NCBI GenBank assembly: GCA_900642245.1
Contig: CAAAJI010000084.1
Span: 78,007 to 142,006, forward strand
Reading direction: 5' to 3'
DNA from: Fragilaria radians
Taxonomy: Eukaryota > Bacillariophyta > Fragilariophyceae > Fragilariales > Fragilariaceae
Length of the DNA stretch: 64,000 bases
The notes under the pieces were generated by a model. That model made no database searches. It was not told where the DNA came from and saw only the letters and a list, made by a program, of their open reading frames with translations. Shown piece after piece: positions 20,299 through 31,331 of the stretch (the first letter of the stretch is position 1; every line of letters begins with the position of its first letter). Position numbers and translations under genes: made by a program.

Positions 20299-21429
20299 TG
20301 TATATGATGATAATAAAGAAAATATAATGGCTTAATACAATCCAAATAGTTATGGCCTATAATAAACAAACGATGTGGTTAGGAAATATGTCACAGGAAA
20401 GACCTGACAGCAAATTCGAAAGAATACTGTAAAGAGAATCCGAGGGTCGGAGGAGGTGGTCTTACGCGTAGAATTCTTACGAGAGAATACGGAATTCAAT
20501 GGAGAGGACCGAAAATGTTGTGACTAAAAGAAAGTTATCGACCTCACCGTTGGCTTCACCAATGACAAGCGGAACAAAGTAATGCATTAGCTGCCTAGCA
20601 TAATGAATTCTATCGCCAAGACCAACAGTACTCCAAAAATTTCAAGAGCAATCTTTAAACATCGTATTCTCACCTGCCAAAGTATTTTACTGATCGTTGA
20701 TTTTTGGTAAATCTGAGTAGCCTGGTTCTCCGATACTCACCAATGGGAGATTGTCATTAACCTTAATCATGATAAATGTGTCGTTTTTACCCATTTTTCA
20801 TTTTTCACATAACGTAACCTCCAACCTTACCTTTTGACTTTTTCATTTTAACTTGAACTTGCTTTTTTCACGTCAAAGATTCTTGAGGTGCACAGGCCAA
20901 TTCCCTGTTAGAGTGAAAAGATAGTTAATCCTATGGGAACGACAAATGTAAAGCAAACCGATTGATGTGAAAAGAAAATAGTAGCAAACTAAAAACAAAA
21001 TCATTTTTTGAAGGAATAATTTACTTCCCAAAAAAACTGAATTAATTATCCTGTGAGAAAGAGACAGTTGCTCTTAAGCGGCACATGACGCACAATGAAA
21101 AGTTGATCTTTTTCAAATCACCAACGCATTTGTTTATTAAAATTGACAAAATCAAGGAATACAACCACAATTAGTAAGGTAAATGTGAAAATAAAACTAC
21201 TCCAAAACATGTGAATCGTTAGAATGCTAGAACCATTCAACATGACATTGAGAGAGATAATTGTTAGTTTAAACATTTAGGCTAGTTGTCTATGGTACAA
21301 GCTAAAGAGATAACAGAAACACCAGCATAATCTTGCATCCTTTGTTTGACGTCAAAATATTTGAAGAAAACAACTAGATGCACTTGTATCTAAACAACGC
21401 CATACAAAGAAATAGTGCAGAAGACCCCC
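20299..21429. other. intergenic, edge of repeat region
   Basis: About 1.1 kb of A/T-rich DNA upstream of the MATH-ankyrin gene. It contains its promoter; I recognise nothing else. Confidence 0.35.
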
Positions 21430-24060
21430 CTTAGCCTTAATTAGCCGAGGTAAGGGATGATAGAGGTGACAATAGATGTGGCTTTTGTGGCCTCATGTAT
21501 TGATAATAGTTAATCATTCCGATGAAGCTTCTAAATTGCTTTCTAGTCCTTGACTCGTCTATTTTCAATTTTGGCTTCCATTTTTTTCATGGGCGGCCTA
21601 ATCCCTTTCTATTGATATGGTATCCTAGATATTCAACTTAGTCACAGCATATATGCCATTTTGTGGCGTTGATTTTCAGTCCTGCACTTGCCAATCTGGT
21701 GAACACGCTTTCTAAGTGATTTTCAATTATTCTGAAAGCTAATTTTAGAATCAGGTAGCGATCAAGGCAGGCTCTGGTAAATCCCAGCCCAAACATTAAT
21801 TCACTCATTTTTCTTTGGAACATTTCTGCTTTAGTACAACAGTACAGAGACTAGATGCATAAGGAGTCAGTCCCATATGATAGTATCCCATACTTAGATC
21901 AATTATTTTAGGTAATGGAAAAGGTTTCTTCTTAAATCAGCTAAAGATCTTATAGATTTATTTGGCTTAGCTATCGTGAACATGGGGCATGCCTATTCAG
22001 ATCTGTTTTATTTAGACTCCAAAGTCAACAAGTTATGGAACTTTGTCTTTCAATTGTTGTTCTTGAGAGTGTGAAAGTGGATATGCTTTTACATGATAAG
22101 GCTTCTCGTTCTTATCTTTTAGTTCCAACTTAAGTGGGTTGTGTTTCCAGTTTGCAAACTTAATAGGCAGTTTCTGCAAGATTTTTATTTTAGTAGTGCC
22201 TAATATTGTAATCTTGTGTATATCAGAAGGGCAGTATTTTTTTCCACTGCATTCTAAATTATTTCAGCATCTTTGGTTAAGGGATTGTGAGCAAACAATC
22301 ATTCTTCTTCAATCTCTTCTGTTGATCTGCCAACTGATTGCAAGGTTATTGAGCCATTATCCCATCTTACTTCAGCTACACTGAAGCAGATGCCAAATCG
22401 TATTTCATGCATTAAATCTTTGCAATTGATAAGGTCATAACCACTTGACTCAGGGTTAGGTTCATCTACATCACGGTTCCATGTAATTTCTTATGCTTGT
22501 GCAATGCAGGTGGCATAAATGTTATCTACATTTTCTGTGAGTACGAAAAATACCAGCTTTTGTAGTCCACTGTGTTTTCTTTTCTTTCGTGGTGTCCAGT
22601 GTTTTTATTAAATTCTGATTGATCAAAGACGCTGCACAACGTGTGTCAAGCAAGATTCTCACTCTTTTCCAGTGAGATTGAGTCTTTATTTCCCTTTATA
22701 ATGGCTATATTGACTATTGTAATTAACAACAATTATTCTATTTTAGAATTTTTGTTGCCATGGAACCAAAGTTTTTCATAGCGATTTCTATCACTAATTA
22801 TTGATTCCACGGGTAACTGTCAAATGGAAGAGGATTTGTTGCCAGATAATTTCTCCTAGGTTCTTTCCTTCTTCTCCAGTCAACTTTCCATGGTCTTTCA
22901 ACCTTTTTAGTTTTCTTCGGATATTCCCTCTCTTTGGCAATCACATCTGAGGTATTGTTGGATTTCTTTTAAAAAAATTCATAGGTGTGGTGACAATTTC
23001 AAGAAACATCTCATCATCACTTTGATTTTCTGGCACAATGATCTTCTTGCGCTTTTCAGGCTTCTTTTTACCATGTAACTAGGCCTTCTCTCTCTAGATA
23101 ACAGAGGTGTACATGTCCAGGATCTTCTCTGCCAACAAGTTGATCTCATGGTGCAGATTCTTCTTTGAAAAACTCCAGTTATCCTTTTGACTCTGTGGCC
23201 TTAGCCCAATTTCAACACGTTCAGCAGTCTGTTGTATAGGAAGTGGGGTTGTGCCCATGCTCATTGCCATAGTGTTTACTCACATTTTCATGCTTTTGTT
23301 AGGCTCTGTGGTGTGTTTAGCAGCTGACCTTTTTACCACTTCCTGACTTTGGTTACTATCTTCCTTGGTTGGCTTTTCCAATGAAACTTTGCAACATTCA
23401 ATTGTTTCACACATTTCAATTGACTTCACTTTATTCAATTGTTCCAGACACTTCAATTAACTTCACACACTTCAATCAACCTGGCCTTTGAAGGAAGGGT
23501 GGGGATACAACCATCCAGATAAAACTTGGGTCATTTTGTAACTAGTAGAGACATTCCAACTACCCTATGCACCCCACCTCCAGAATTTGGAAGCTTCTGT
23601 TGCATTAGGAAAGAAAGGTAAGGGGTTGTTTAAACAGTTAAATGATGCATCCGTTTGTCTTGTTGTCAAGTCTATTGGATGAAACATCTTTCTGTTCATC
23701 CGAAGTTGCTTAGTTTCTAATGCTCAATGTGGGAAAATTGTCTCTGTTACTGCCTTCAGAGCCTAACAAACATGTTCTAAACTGATTGGTGTTGTCTCAT
23801 CTTCTTCTGTTCTCCTGGCATCTTGAAAAATAGTCTCAATTACAACTGCTCTCTCCCCACACACCAAGGCTCTTACCATAGAAACTCTAATGGTGCCACA
23901 AATCATGGAGTTCTGCATCCAGATCTCCTCCAAATCTCTCAGCATATCAATAGGGGGGCACCTTCTTCAAAGTTCATAGCATATTTCTTGTACTTGGTGG
24001 AATCAGGAGGATCATACAGAGCTTCTATTTAACAGGTTCAATCTGTCACTTCTCACATGT
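21430..24060 (-). mobile_element. Ty3/gypsy LTR-retrotransposon relic (gag, protease, RT pieces)
   Basis: Heavily decayed, read from right to left. A gag fragment at about 24030-23760 includes ALYDPPDSTKYKKYAMNF and DMLRDLEEIWMQNSMICG. A retropepsin-like remnant near 22680-22590 reads LLDTRCAASLINQNLI, where the active-site DTG/DSG has become DTR. A reverse-transcriptase remnant at 21823-21638 reads MSELMFGLGFT...HLESVFTRLASAGLKINATK, and the RT/RNase H junction near 21560-21460 reads QFRSFIGMINYYQYM. All are on the minus strand in element order, but no frame is continuous. No LTRs were identified. Confidence 0.7.
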
Positions 24061-24162
24061 CAACTTTATTGGCTTGTTGGGGGTGTGAGGAATATCCAAC
24101 TTCTCAAATGATTTGTAAGACAGGTCAGAGGTGCTTGCTGGCATGATGAAATAGCTACACTT

Positions 24163-25653
24163 TGCACAGTAATAGTTTGCATTGATTATCTGATTGTGAT
24201 TCATGATAAAGTGCAGAGTATGCTGCCGTTGGATAGTCACTTTTCGAGAGGCAACGCTCCATTTTCCAACGTTCACCCAATTTCCCCATAACCCTAATGA
24301 TCTCATCTCTTCTATAGTCCTAACTATGCAATTGAATAGATCTGAATTAATATTAAGGTACTTTTTTGAATAATACAAAAGTTGAAATAATTATTCAACT
24401 AAAATTTGAAGAGGAAGATCAGATCACCTTGAAAAATTATTTTCAAGTTCTATAGTTGCAACTTCATGTTTAAAACTTCACAATTCCTGAGTAAAAGAGA
24501 AAGATCACAATTACTACAACGACAATTAAAATGATCCAGCTGTGGATAGCATATGTGAGATTGGCACAATGACATTCATCATTTATTGACGTTACAATGG
24601 TAAACTTACAGTTGCTTCTTTCTAATGGACTTTTGAATCTCGATGGCTTGGTATACATCCTTATTTCCTTCTACAACATGATCTGCAGCTTGACGCACTT
24701 GATGTTCTATGTTATTGAGTAATTCACCTTGCTGATCAACGAGCAAGGCAAAATCTAAAAACATTTGATGTAGCTCGGCAATCGATTGTTCCAAAGTCTT
24801 GACGTCTTGATATTTTCCAGCAACCTTAGCGGTAACAGTACTTTGGTATCCCACGATTATAAATCTGTAAGTAAGAGAATATTATACGCCATAACAAAGG
24901 CTGATAAACTCACGTGATTTCGTCATTCACACCTCCCGCCAAGATAGCTTGCTTAAACAACGCGTCTCGCCCACCTTCCAATCTCAAAATTTCATCAACT
25001 TCTTCATCGGTGGCATCTGGCTTTACAACTTTCACCTGACGCTTCATCTTGTTTTGAATGTCAGTCTTATACTTTTGTTGCGCTGCCTGGTAAGACTTCA
25101 TCTCATCAATGAATTTTCTAGTTAGATTATTTAGCAAGTTTTCACGAACTCTACAATTTGACGGTAAGCAGTTAAGTGAGATTGGTAGTCATCTTTGATA
25201 CATAAGTCACAATAAAGACTGATTAACACACCTTAAATCGCAAGCCTTGATTTCTCCTTTTTCTTTCAATTTTTCATTTTCAGCTTTTAAATCTCCCAGC
25301 AAATTTTTGGCTGACTTTGCTCGCTTATTTGTAGCATCGATTGTCTTGCGTAATTTCCTGCTTAATTCTTGCTCTCTTTCTGTTGTTGTTGCTTTTTGAG
25401 CTTGTTCGTTGATGCGCTCGACTTCCTCGGTGGCTTTAATAATTTGTCCAATGTCACCCTTAATTCCCTCTATTGCAACGGAAAAGATTTCTTTGTCGAT
25501 TTCCTGTTTTGTTTTTCTTGGTGGCGGTGCACCCTTTTCAATATCTGTGCTCGGACCCGGTTCACTTGGGTTTTCTTCATCGATATTTGGTTCATTCGCC
25601 CAGTTTGGGAGATCACCGAGTCGATTATTCATGTTGGTTTCGCGGAATGTCCT
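24163..25653 (-). repeat. duplicated block A (complete syntaxin gene; matches 47943-49434)
   Basis: The block from about 24163 to 25653 recurs at about 47943-49434 in the same orientation. Exons and introns of the coding region align at a constant offset of 23782 bp. It carries about 300 bp of 3' flank but only about 20 bp upstream of the start codon. Confidence 0.85.
24470..25632 (-). CDS. Qa-SNARE (syntaxin), copy 1
   Basis: Four exons on the minus strand: 25632-25232, 25150-24914, 24864-24610, 24539-24470; 320 residues. Introns are 81, 49 and 70 nt with GT-AG ends (GTGTGT...TTGTAG, GTGAGT...TTACAG, GTAAGT...CCACAG), all phase 2. The N-terminal part is helical (Habc-like, residues about 40-200). 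The SNARE motif spans about 232-295 (LEQSIAELHQMFLDFALLV...NNIEHQV), with the zero-layer glutamine in DQQGELLNNIE (about Gln258), the Qa signature. A C-terminal membrane anchor, WIILIVVVVIVIFLFYSGIV, ends the protein, as in plasma-membrane syntaxins. All splice sites and frames are intact. The gene sits between a gypsy relic and pogo debris, so expression from its own promoter is uncertain. Confidence 0.85.
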
Positions 25654-26687
25654 GCTAGATAGCTCTAGATGCCTTAAAGTATTTCAAAGGAGTGAATTAA
25701 TGATCTTAAAGTCTAGATTATTCCTTAGAACTTCATTCGCTCTATCATTTCATTCATATTCATGTCAACCTTGGTAGTTCATTCACACTAACCTATTACT
25801 AAATACTCGAGAAATTACTGATTCCCAAATGACGTCATTCCACTATTCCACGATTGAATCTAACACTCAAGGGCAAAAAATTCATTATAGAAACTTGTTT
25901 GGGTTCAGAATGCATAATTTGTTTCAACTGCTCAATATTGTGCAACAAGCTTTTCTTTACCCTCATGATTAGTATAATCCTGGATGGACGGTGCGTATCG
26001 CAGCTTCAGCGGTTGCAAGAGATGGACACCTGAGCTTGGACACCACATTGTCGATGGGCTTATTGTTTCCTTCTTGGAGTACTTGACTCACAATTTCATC
26101 GTCATCAATGTAGGTTTCATCAATAGGTTCTATAGAATCTATATTAATCAGCTCCTGGGCGGAAATATCTCCTTCCAAACTCGCTACGATGGAACTAATA
26201 TCTATGTCTTTATCTAAAGATAAATTGGAACTGGGTTGATCAACATCACTATTTACTTTTGCTTGTTGAGGTGCAGGTAAGAGGTCACTTTTGACCTAAC
26301 ATTTTCTATTTACATGTTCATCCATATTATCAATTGCCTGTTGAATCATTTTTAAGCATACAGACATATCAGTAATCTTTTCAAGTTTAACTTTTTCACT
26401 GGGTTTTTGAAGCGTATGAATATTCAAAATTTGGAATAATCAAAGTAACTGAAATTTTTGAAATGTGCACTTAAATGATCAAATGATGACCATGTCACAA
26501 GTTTGGCATTTGGATGTACAATCTGGTGGAAGAAATAAAATATCCAAGTGCTCTAAGAAAGACAATTTGTCTTGAGAACTATTAGGATCCATATCCTTTG
26601 CAGCTGACACGTGAGAACCGTCACGTGCACTTTTGATCTCTTTGTATTTTTGTTGTCTTTGACTGCAATGCAGTTTCATCAACATTT
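25416..26687. repeat. near-identical repeat, copy A (matches 27092-28381)
   Basis: Syntaxin exon 1 (5' half), its upstream flank and part of a pogo-type transposase. It aligns to 27092-28381 with very few substitutions and one 18-bp indel (absent here after about 26173, present at about 27855 in the other copy). The match starts exactly where sequence resumes after the 20-N gap. Confidence 0.85.
25969..26687 (-). pseudogene. pogo/Tigger-type DDE transposase fragment, truncated copy A
   Basis: Minus-strand fragments include LDILFLPPDCTSKCQTCDMV, the FLPPxxTSxxQPxD motif that precedes the last catalytic acidic residue in DDE_1 (Tigger/pogo) transposases, and the C-terminal EIVSQVLQEGNNKPIDNV. 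The N-terminal part is missing: at 26687 the sequence switches to a gypsy integrase fragment. Confidence 0.65.
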
Positions 26688-27070
26688 AATGCAATTTTGC
26701 AAAATGTGGCCTATGGTTTAAGGGTTACTTATCATTCCTCCCTTACCGCTTCTCCATGCCAACTTGCATTCGGAAGGGACATGATCATTAATGCAGTATA
26801 ATTACAAACTGGAAGGATCTCAGTCACAGGCGTCAACAACAGATCCACAGAAGCAATAAGCACAAAAACAAATCAAGTATTCCACATGAATACTCTATTG
26901 GTGATTATGTCGACATCCGCAAATCAAATGTAGAACAAAAACTTAGCCCTTTACAGGGTCACTTTGTCATTGACATAGTCCATACTAATGGCACCGTTAC
27001 TATTCGACGCTCACCAACGATATCCAAAAGAATCAACATTCGTCACCTTCACCCCGCATCTCCACGCTTC
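26686..27070 (+). mobile_element. Ty3/gypsy integrase C-terminal fragment (copy of 42311-42695)
   Basis: About 385 bp with only three or four differences from 42311-42695. It encodes the end of a gypsy integrase (LRVTYHSSLTASPCQLAFGR, then GHFVIDIVHTNGTVTIRR) and stops at the scaffold gap. Confidence 0.85.
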
Positions 27071-27090
27071 NNNNNNNNNNNNNNNNNNNN
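27071..27090. other. assembly gap (20 N)
   Basis: Run of 20 Ns, probably a nominal contig join. The sequences on its two sides are not collinear with each other. Confidence 0.98.
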
Positions 27091-27091
27091 T

Positions 27092-27308
27092 GCTCGACTT
27101 CCTCGGTGGCTTTAATAATTTGTCCAATGTCACCCGTAATTCCCTCTATTGCAACGGAAGAGATTTCTTTGTCGATTTCCTGTTTTGTTTTTCTTGGTGG
27201 CGGTGCACCCTTTTCAATATCTGTGCTCGGACCCGGTTCACTTGGGTTTTCTTCATCGATATTTGGTTCATTCGCCCAGTTTGGGAGATCACCGAGTCGA
27301 TTATTCAT
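27092..27308 (-). pseudogene. partial syntaxin exon 1 (copy 2, cut by the assembly gap)
   Basis: Only the first 72 codons are present, from the ATG at 27308 (MNNRLGDLPNWANEP) to the gap. It differs from copy 1 by about two residues (SVAIEGIK versus SVAIEGIT and one F/S change). It is truncated by the gap, not necessarily by biology. Confidence 0.8.
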
Positions 27309-28381
27309 GTTGGTTTCGCGGAATGTCCTGCTAGATAGCTCTAGATGCCTTAAAGTATTTCAAAGGAGTGAATTAATGATCTTAAAGTCTAGATTATTCC
27401 TTAGAACTTCATTCGCTCTATCATTTCATTCATATTCATGTCAACCTTTGTAGTTCATTCACACTAACCTATTACTAAATATTCGAGAAATTACTGATTC
27501 CCAAATGACGTCATTCCACTATTCCACGATTGAATCTAACACTCAAGGGCAAAAAATTCATTATAGAAACTTGTTTGGGTTCAGAATGCATAATTTGTTT
27601 CAATTGCTCAATATTGTGCAACAAGCTTTTCTCTACCCTCATGATTAGTATAATCCTGGATGGACGGTGCGTATCGCAGCTTCAGCGGTTGCAAGAGATG
27701 GACGCCTGAGCTTGGACACCACATTGTCGATGGGTTTATTGTTTCCTTCTTGGAGTACTTGACTCACAATTTCATCGTCATCAATGTAGGTTTCATCAAT
27801 AGGTTCTATAGAATCTATATTAATCAGCTCCTGGGCGGAAATATCTCCTTCCACCAGCTTTGCGAGGTCCAAACTCGCTACGATGGAACTAATATCTATG
27901 TCTTTATCTAAAGATAAATTGGAACTGGGTTGATCAACATCACTATTTACTTTTGCTTGTTGAGGTGCAGGTAAGAGGTCACTTTTGGCCTAACATTTTC
28001 TATTTACATTTTCATCCATATTATCAATTGCCTGTTGAATCATTTTTAAGCATACAGACATATCAGTAATCTTTTCAAGTTTAACTTTTTCACTGGGTTT
28101 TTGAAGCGTATGAATATTCAACATTTGGAATAATCAAAGTAACTGAAATTTTTGAAATGTGCACTTAAATGATCAAATGATGACCATGTCACAAGTTTGG
28201 CATTTGGATGTACAATCTGGTGGAAGAAACAAAATATCCAAGTGCTCTAAGAAAGACAATTTGTCTTGAGAACTATTAGGATCCATATCCTTTGCAGCTG
28301 ACACGTGAGAACCGTCACGTGCACTTTTGATCTCTTTGTATTTTTGTTGTCTTTGACTGCAATGCAGTTTCATTGACATTT
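27092..28381. repeat. near-identical repeat, copy B (matches 25416-26687)
   Basis: Second copy of the syntaxin-exon/pogo block. It starts abruptly at the N gap inside syntaxin exon 1 and ends where copy A is interrupted by gypsy sequence. Beyond 28381 it continues naturally into the N-terminal part of the pogo transposase, so copy B has the more ancestral arrangement on that side. Confidence 0.85.
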
Positions 28382-28640
28382 ATGATATCTTGAATTTTTA
28401 AATTCTCCTAAATGTGTTTTGATATAACTCATTGGATTATGTAATTCACTTGTAATTTCAAAAGATCTTCCTTCTCCACATTGCCTTACACTTGCTATTC
28501 CATATTGCTTAAAAAAGCCTAGCAACCATCCATTAGATACTTTATCTAAAATATTTATTTTCTGCTCAAAATGGTCGTTTTTTGTAGAAACATATCTCCT
28601 GTCACATTTCGTCGGGTTGCATTATTTCTCACTTGAATGA
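27645..28640 (-). pseudogene. pogo/Tigger-type DNA transposase relic (CENP-B HTH plus DDE)
   Basis: Reads right to left. Near 28560-28490 is LDKVSNGWLLGFFKQYGIAS, matching the CENP-B/Tc5 helix-turn-helix pattern of pogo transposases. At about 28385-28330 is DIINVNETALQ, the first catalytic-acid motif (D.YN.DET, here with NET). At 28260-28180 is LDILFLPPDCTSKCQTCDM, and the C-terminus ends at 27645. Stops and frame changes break it. Confidence 0.7.
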
Positions 28641-30167
28641 ACCAAGAATACGTTGCTAATCTACAGATTTTAGCGGGTAGTCAGCAGTAACGACTACTAT
28701 GATTCCTGCATGCTTGATTGATCTGTTCCTCAACTCCGTCAGCTTGCGTTCTATCATGAGTTTATTCTTCTGAATTCATGTGATTGGACTTCAATACATG
28801 CAAAATTTCAATGCTATAACTTTGTGAGAATATCCTTCTTCAGCGAAAGCGAAAATTTCCCCTTTAGCTTCCATCTATATTTGCTGCCTTTTTCTTCATG
28901 CGTGCGGGTGCGGGTGTGTTGGAACTTAACTTTGATTGTGATGACTATGAAATATATCTTACACAATTTGCAAAAAATGATAGCCCAGGCCCATAGGCCA
29001 TTGCCTGTTTGTCCATTTTTAGATCTTTTTGCAATATTAATGCACAACAGTGCGTTAATAATGTGTTCTGTTTCGGATGCGTGGGATCAGGGTGTCCATG
29101 CAAATATAACCAAAGAGTTTCAACATAGTTCAAACTTCTTCCCGGGAATTCATTTAGTTAATATGCCGAATCAAATATAACATTGTTTTAAGGGACATCA
29201 CTTATAATAACTACGGTAATGCCACACACCAATGAAACTAAGAGTGTGTCCAATTCGAATGACCAAACCTTATCTCTCAAATGGTTATGTGCAGAAAGAT
29301 GCAGACTTACCAAATCTTGTTCATCTCTGTAGGCATAGAATACTGTTTGAAAATTGGTCCCCAGACTTGAATCCCTTATGCATTGAAGTGCCCTTTTATA
29401 CATATAATTACGCAGGGCTGCGAGATCACCAACATTAAAAATGTTTTTTAGCAACATGTCATTAACTCATGAAACATGTCGTTGCCATCCCCCATAACAT
29501 TAATGGGGTCAAAGTATAGTCATTCTCCATTGGCTTCAACTTTTACGCGACGACTCTTGAAAGATACCCATTGATCCATTCGGAATGTGTCGAACGGGCG
29601 CGAAATGACTGGGTTTTGTTGGATGAATATAATGGTCATTGCATAAGGTATACAATGTATTTGTTTAATGTTTTACTATTGCATATCAAAGGTTCAAATA
29701 AATCAGTTTAGTAACAATTTCACTTTAGTAACCTGTATATAAATTACCATATAAGGTACTAAAGTCAGGATTACTCTGTACAATATTTCCGTTGTCTTAG
29801 AGATTAACCACTTGACAGCACTATGATAACTTTTTAGCGACGCCTGGATAAAGCAACAAAGGCATAATATCGAAAAACGGATCACTAACTATATAATATA
29901 GACATACACACGCTTTTAACAAAATGGAAAATTGATTTAACTTCACTCCCAGTCTTGTTGAACACCTTGAGATGGATTAATGTTTAGATAGTTATGTCAA
30001 TGAATTTTGCATGCTCTATGCTGAGTTGCACAAAGTGATATTAAGGTCTATTCTTGATTAAAATTGATCTCATTCGCGCCACATCACTGTCTTGTGAAGG
30101 TGTCACGTCACTCCTTCAGATGATTGCGCTCACTCTCGGTGAATCTTGATTAGGATATGAGGTTATT
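28641..30167. other. repeat-region DNA with nothing recognised
   Basis: About 1.5 kb. Open frames of up to 118 codons overlap on both strands (28814-29180) and one of 89 codons lies at 29188-29457, but none shows a motif I recognise. Confidence 0.35.
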
Positions 30168-30519
30168 CTCTCAAAGTCCTTTTTAAAACTATCTTTAATT
30201 TTTAATCATTTTTAATATAAATGAAAGTGGAGGATTAATGTCTTTTCTACCCAAACCCAGATTTGTAAATTTGTAGAATATATAGATTCTTTACACTCAC
30301 TTGAACTAACAGTCTTGGACATTTCCAACACTCGTACTCAAATCTCTCAAAGTCCTTTTTAAAACTATCTTTAATTTTTAATCATTTTTAATATAAATAA
30401 AAGTGGAGGATTAATGTCTTTTCTACCCAAACCCAGATTTGTAAATATGTAGAATATGTAGATTCTTTACACTCACTTGAACTAACAGTCTTGGACATTT
30501 CCAACACTGGTACTCAAAT
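30168..30519. repeat. two tandem copies of a 176-bp unit
   Basis: The unit starting CTCTCAAAGTCCTTTTTAAA occupies 30168-30343 and repeats at 30344-30519 with only a few substitutions. It lies just beyond the 3' end of a minus-strand gypsy integrase, so it may be an internal LTR duplication. Confidence 0.85.
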
Positions 30520-30610
30520 CCATCTCTTAGTCTAATCTTCAGACTGGATATTATTCATTTCACATACAGATATTAAATTAATGTATTTCTTTTTAGTCTA
30601 TATTTTAAGG

Positions 30611-30630
30611 TATGACATTTGCCCCCAAGA
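30611..30630 (-). other. candidate polypurine tract and start of gypsy 3' LTR
   Basis: On the minus strand, TTGGGGGCAAA is followed directly by TGTCATACC. A purine tract adjoining a TG start is the usual junction into a 3' LTR, and it sits just downstream of the gypsy integrase stop at 30631. The LTR would run leftwards from 30617; its far end is not defined. Confidence 0.45.
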
Positions 30631-31331
30631 TTATACTTGATTTGGGGTCTGTTGAAATGGAGTAATCCTGCGGATACTTGCCCTCTCAGATATAATTCCT
30701 TTTATAATTTGGATAGTCCCGTTTTGATGTACTTTGGTGACAGGATATGGTCCTTTACGTGATGTTGATAACTTACGTAGGATTCCTGGGGTTTCCAATA
30801 ATACTTGGTCTCCCACCTTGTATAAATAATGAAATTGGTTTTTATTTTCTTTCTTATTGGACTTATTAATAATGTCCTGTTTTCGTTTTTAGATTTGATC
30901 CCAATTTGCTTTGAATGCAATATTGTGAATCATGTCTCTACCAAACACCAATTGGCATGGAGTTGCATGTAGCGTGGTGTGATAGGTGCTTCTAATTGCA
31001 CATGCAGAAGATTGAAGAAAGTAATCAAATGGACTACCTTCCTCTAAATTTTGATTTTCCAAGTCAAATAATCTGAGCGTATCATTCACAATTTTGTGTA
31101 CTCGCTCAATGATTGCATTTGCTTGTGGATTATGATTTGTTGCTGGTATGGCTTTAATGCCATAGTTCTCACACATCTGTTTGAACTCACATTTGAATTT
31201 TCCCCATTGTCAAAGACAATAAATTGAGGCCTTTGATACCGTGTCAACCAGGTGTTATGGAACAAATCCTGGATGGCAGTGGCCGATTTATTAGTGCCTT
31301 CAACAATCTCAAGACCAAAATGCTGCACCAC
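30631..31331 (-). mobile_element. Ty3/gypsy integrase fragment
   Basis: Three overlapping broken frames: an integrase core (RYQRPQFIVFDNGENSNV, then ATNHNPQANAIIERVHKIVN), HTTLHATPCQLVFGRDM, and a C-terminal region with VGDQVLLETPG-like and KGPYPVTKV (GPF/Y-type) sequence. The N-terminal zinc finger and first catalytic Asp are missing because the fragment is fused at about 31320 to a copia reverse transcriptase. Confidence 0.8.

Noticed and set aside
25369..25777. Plus-strand frames (97-122 codons) repeated at 27106 and 49151
   Set aside because: Antisense of syntaxin exon 1; they recur only because the gene is duplicated.
30168..30519. Tandem repeat as a CRISPR-like array
   Set aside because: Only two 176-bp units, no short spacers, and the DNA is eukaryotic.
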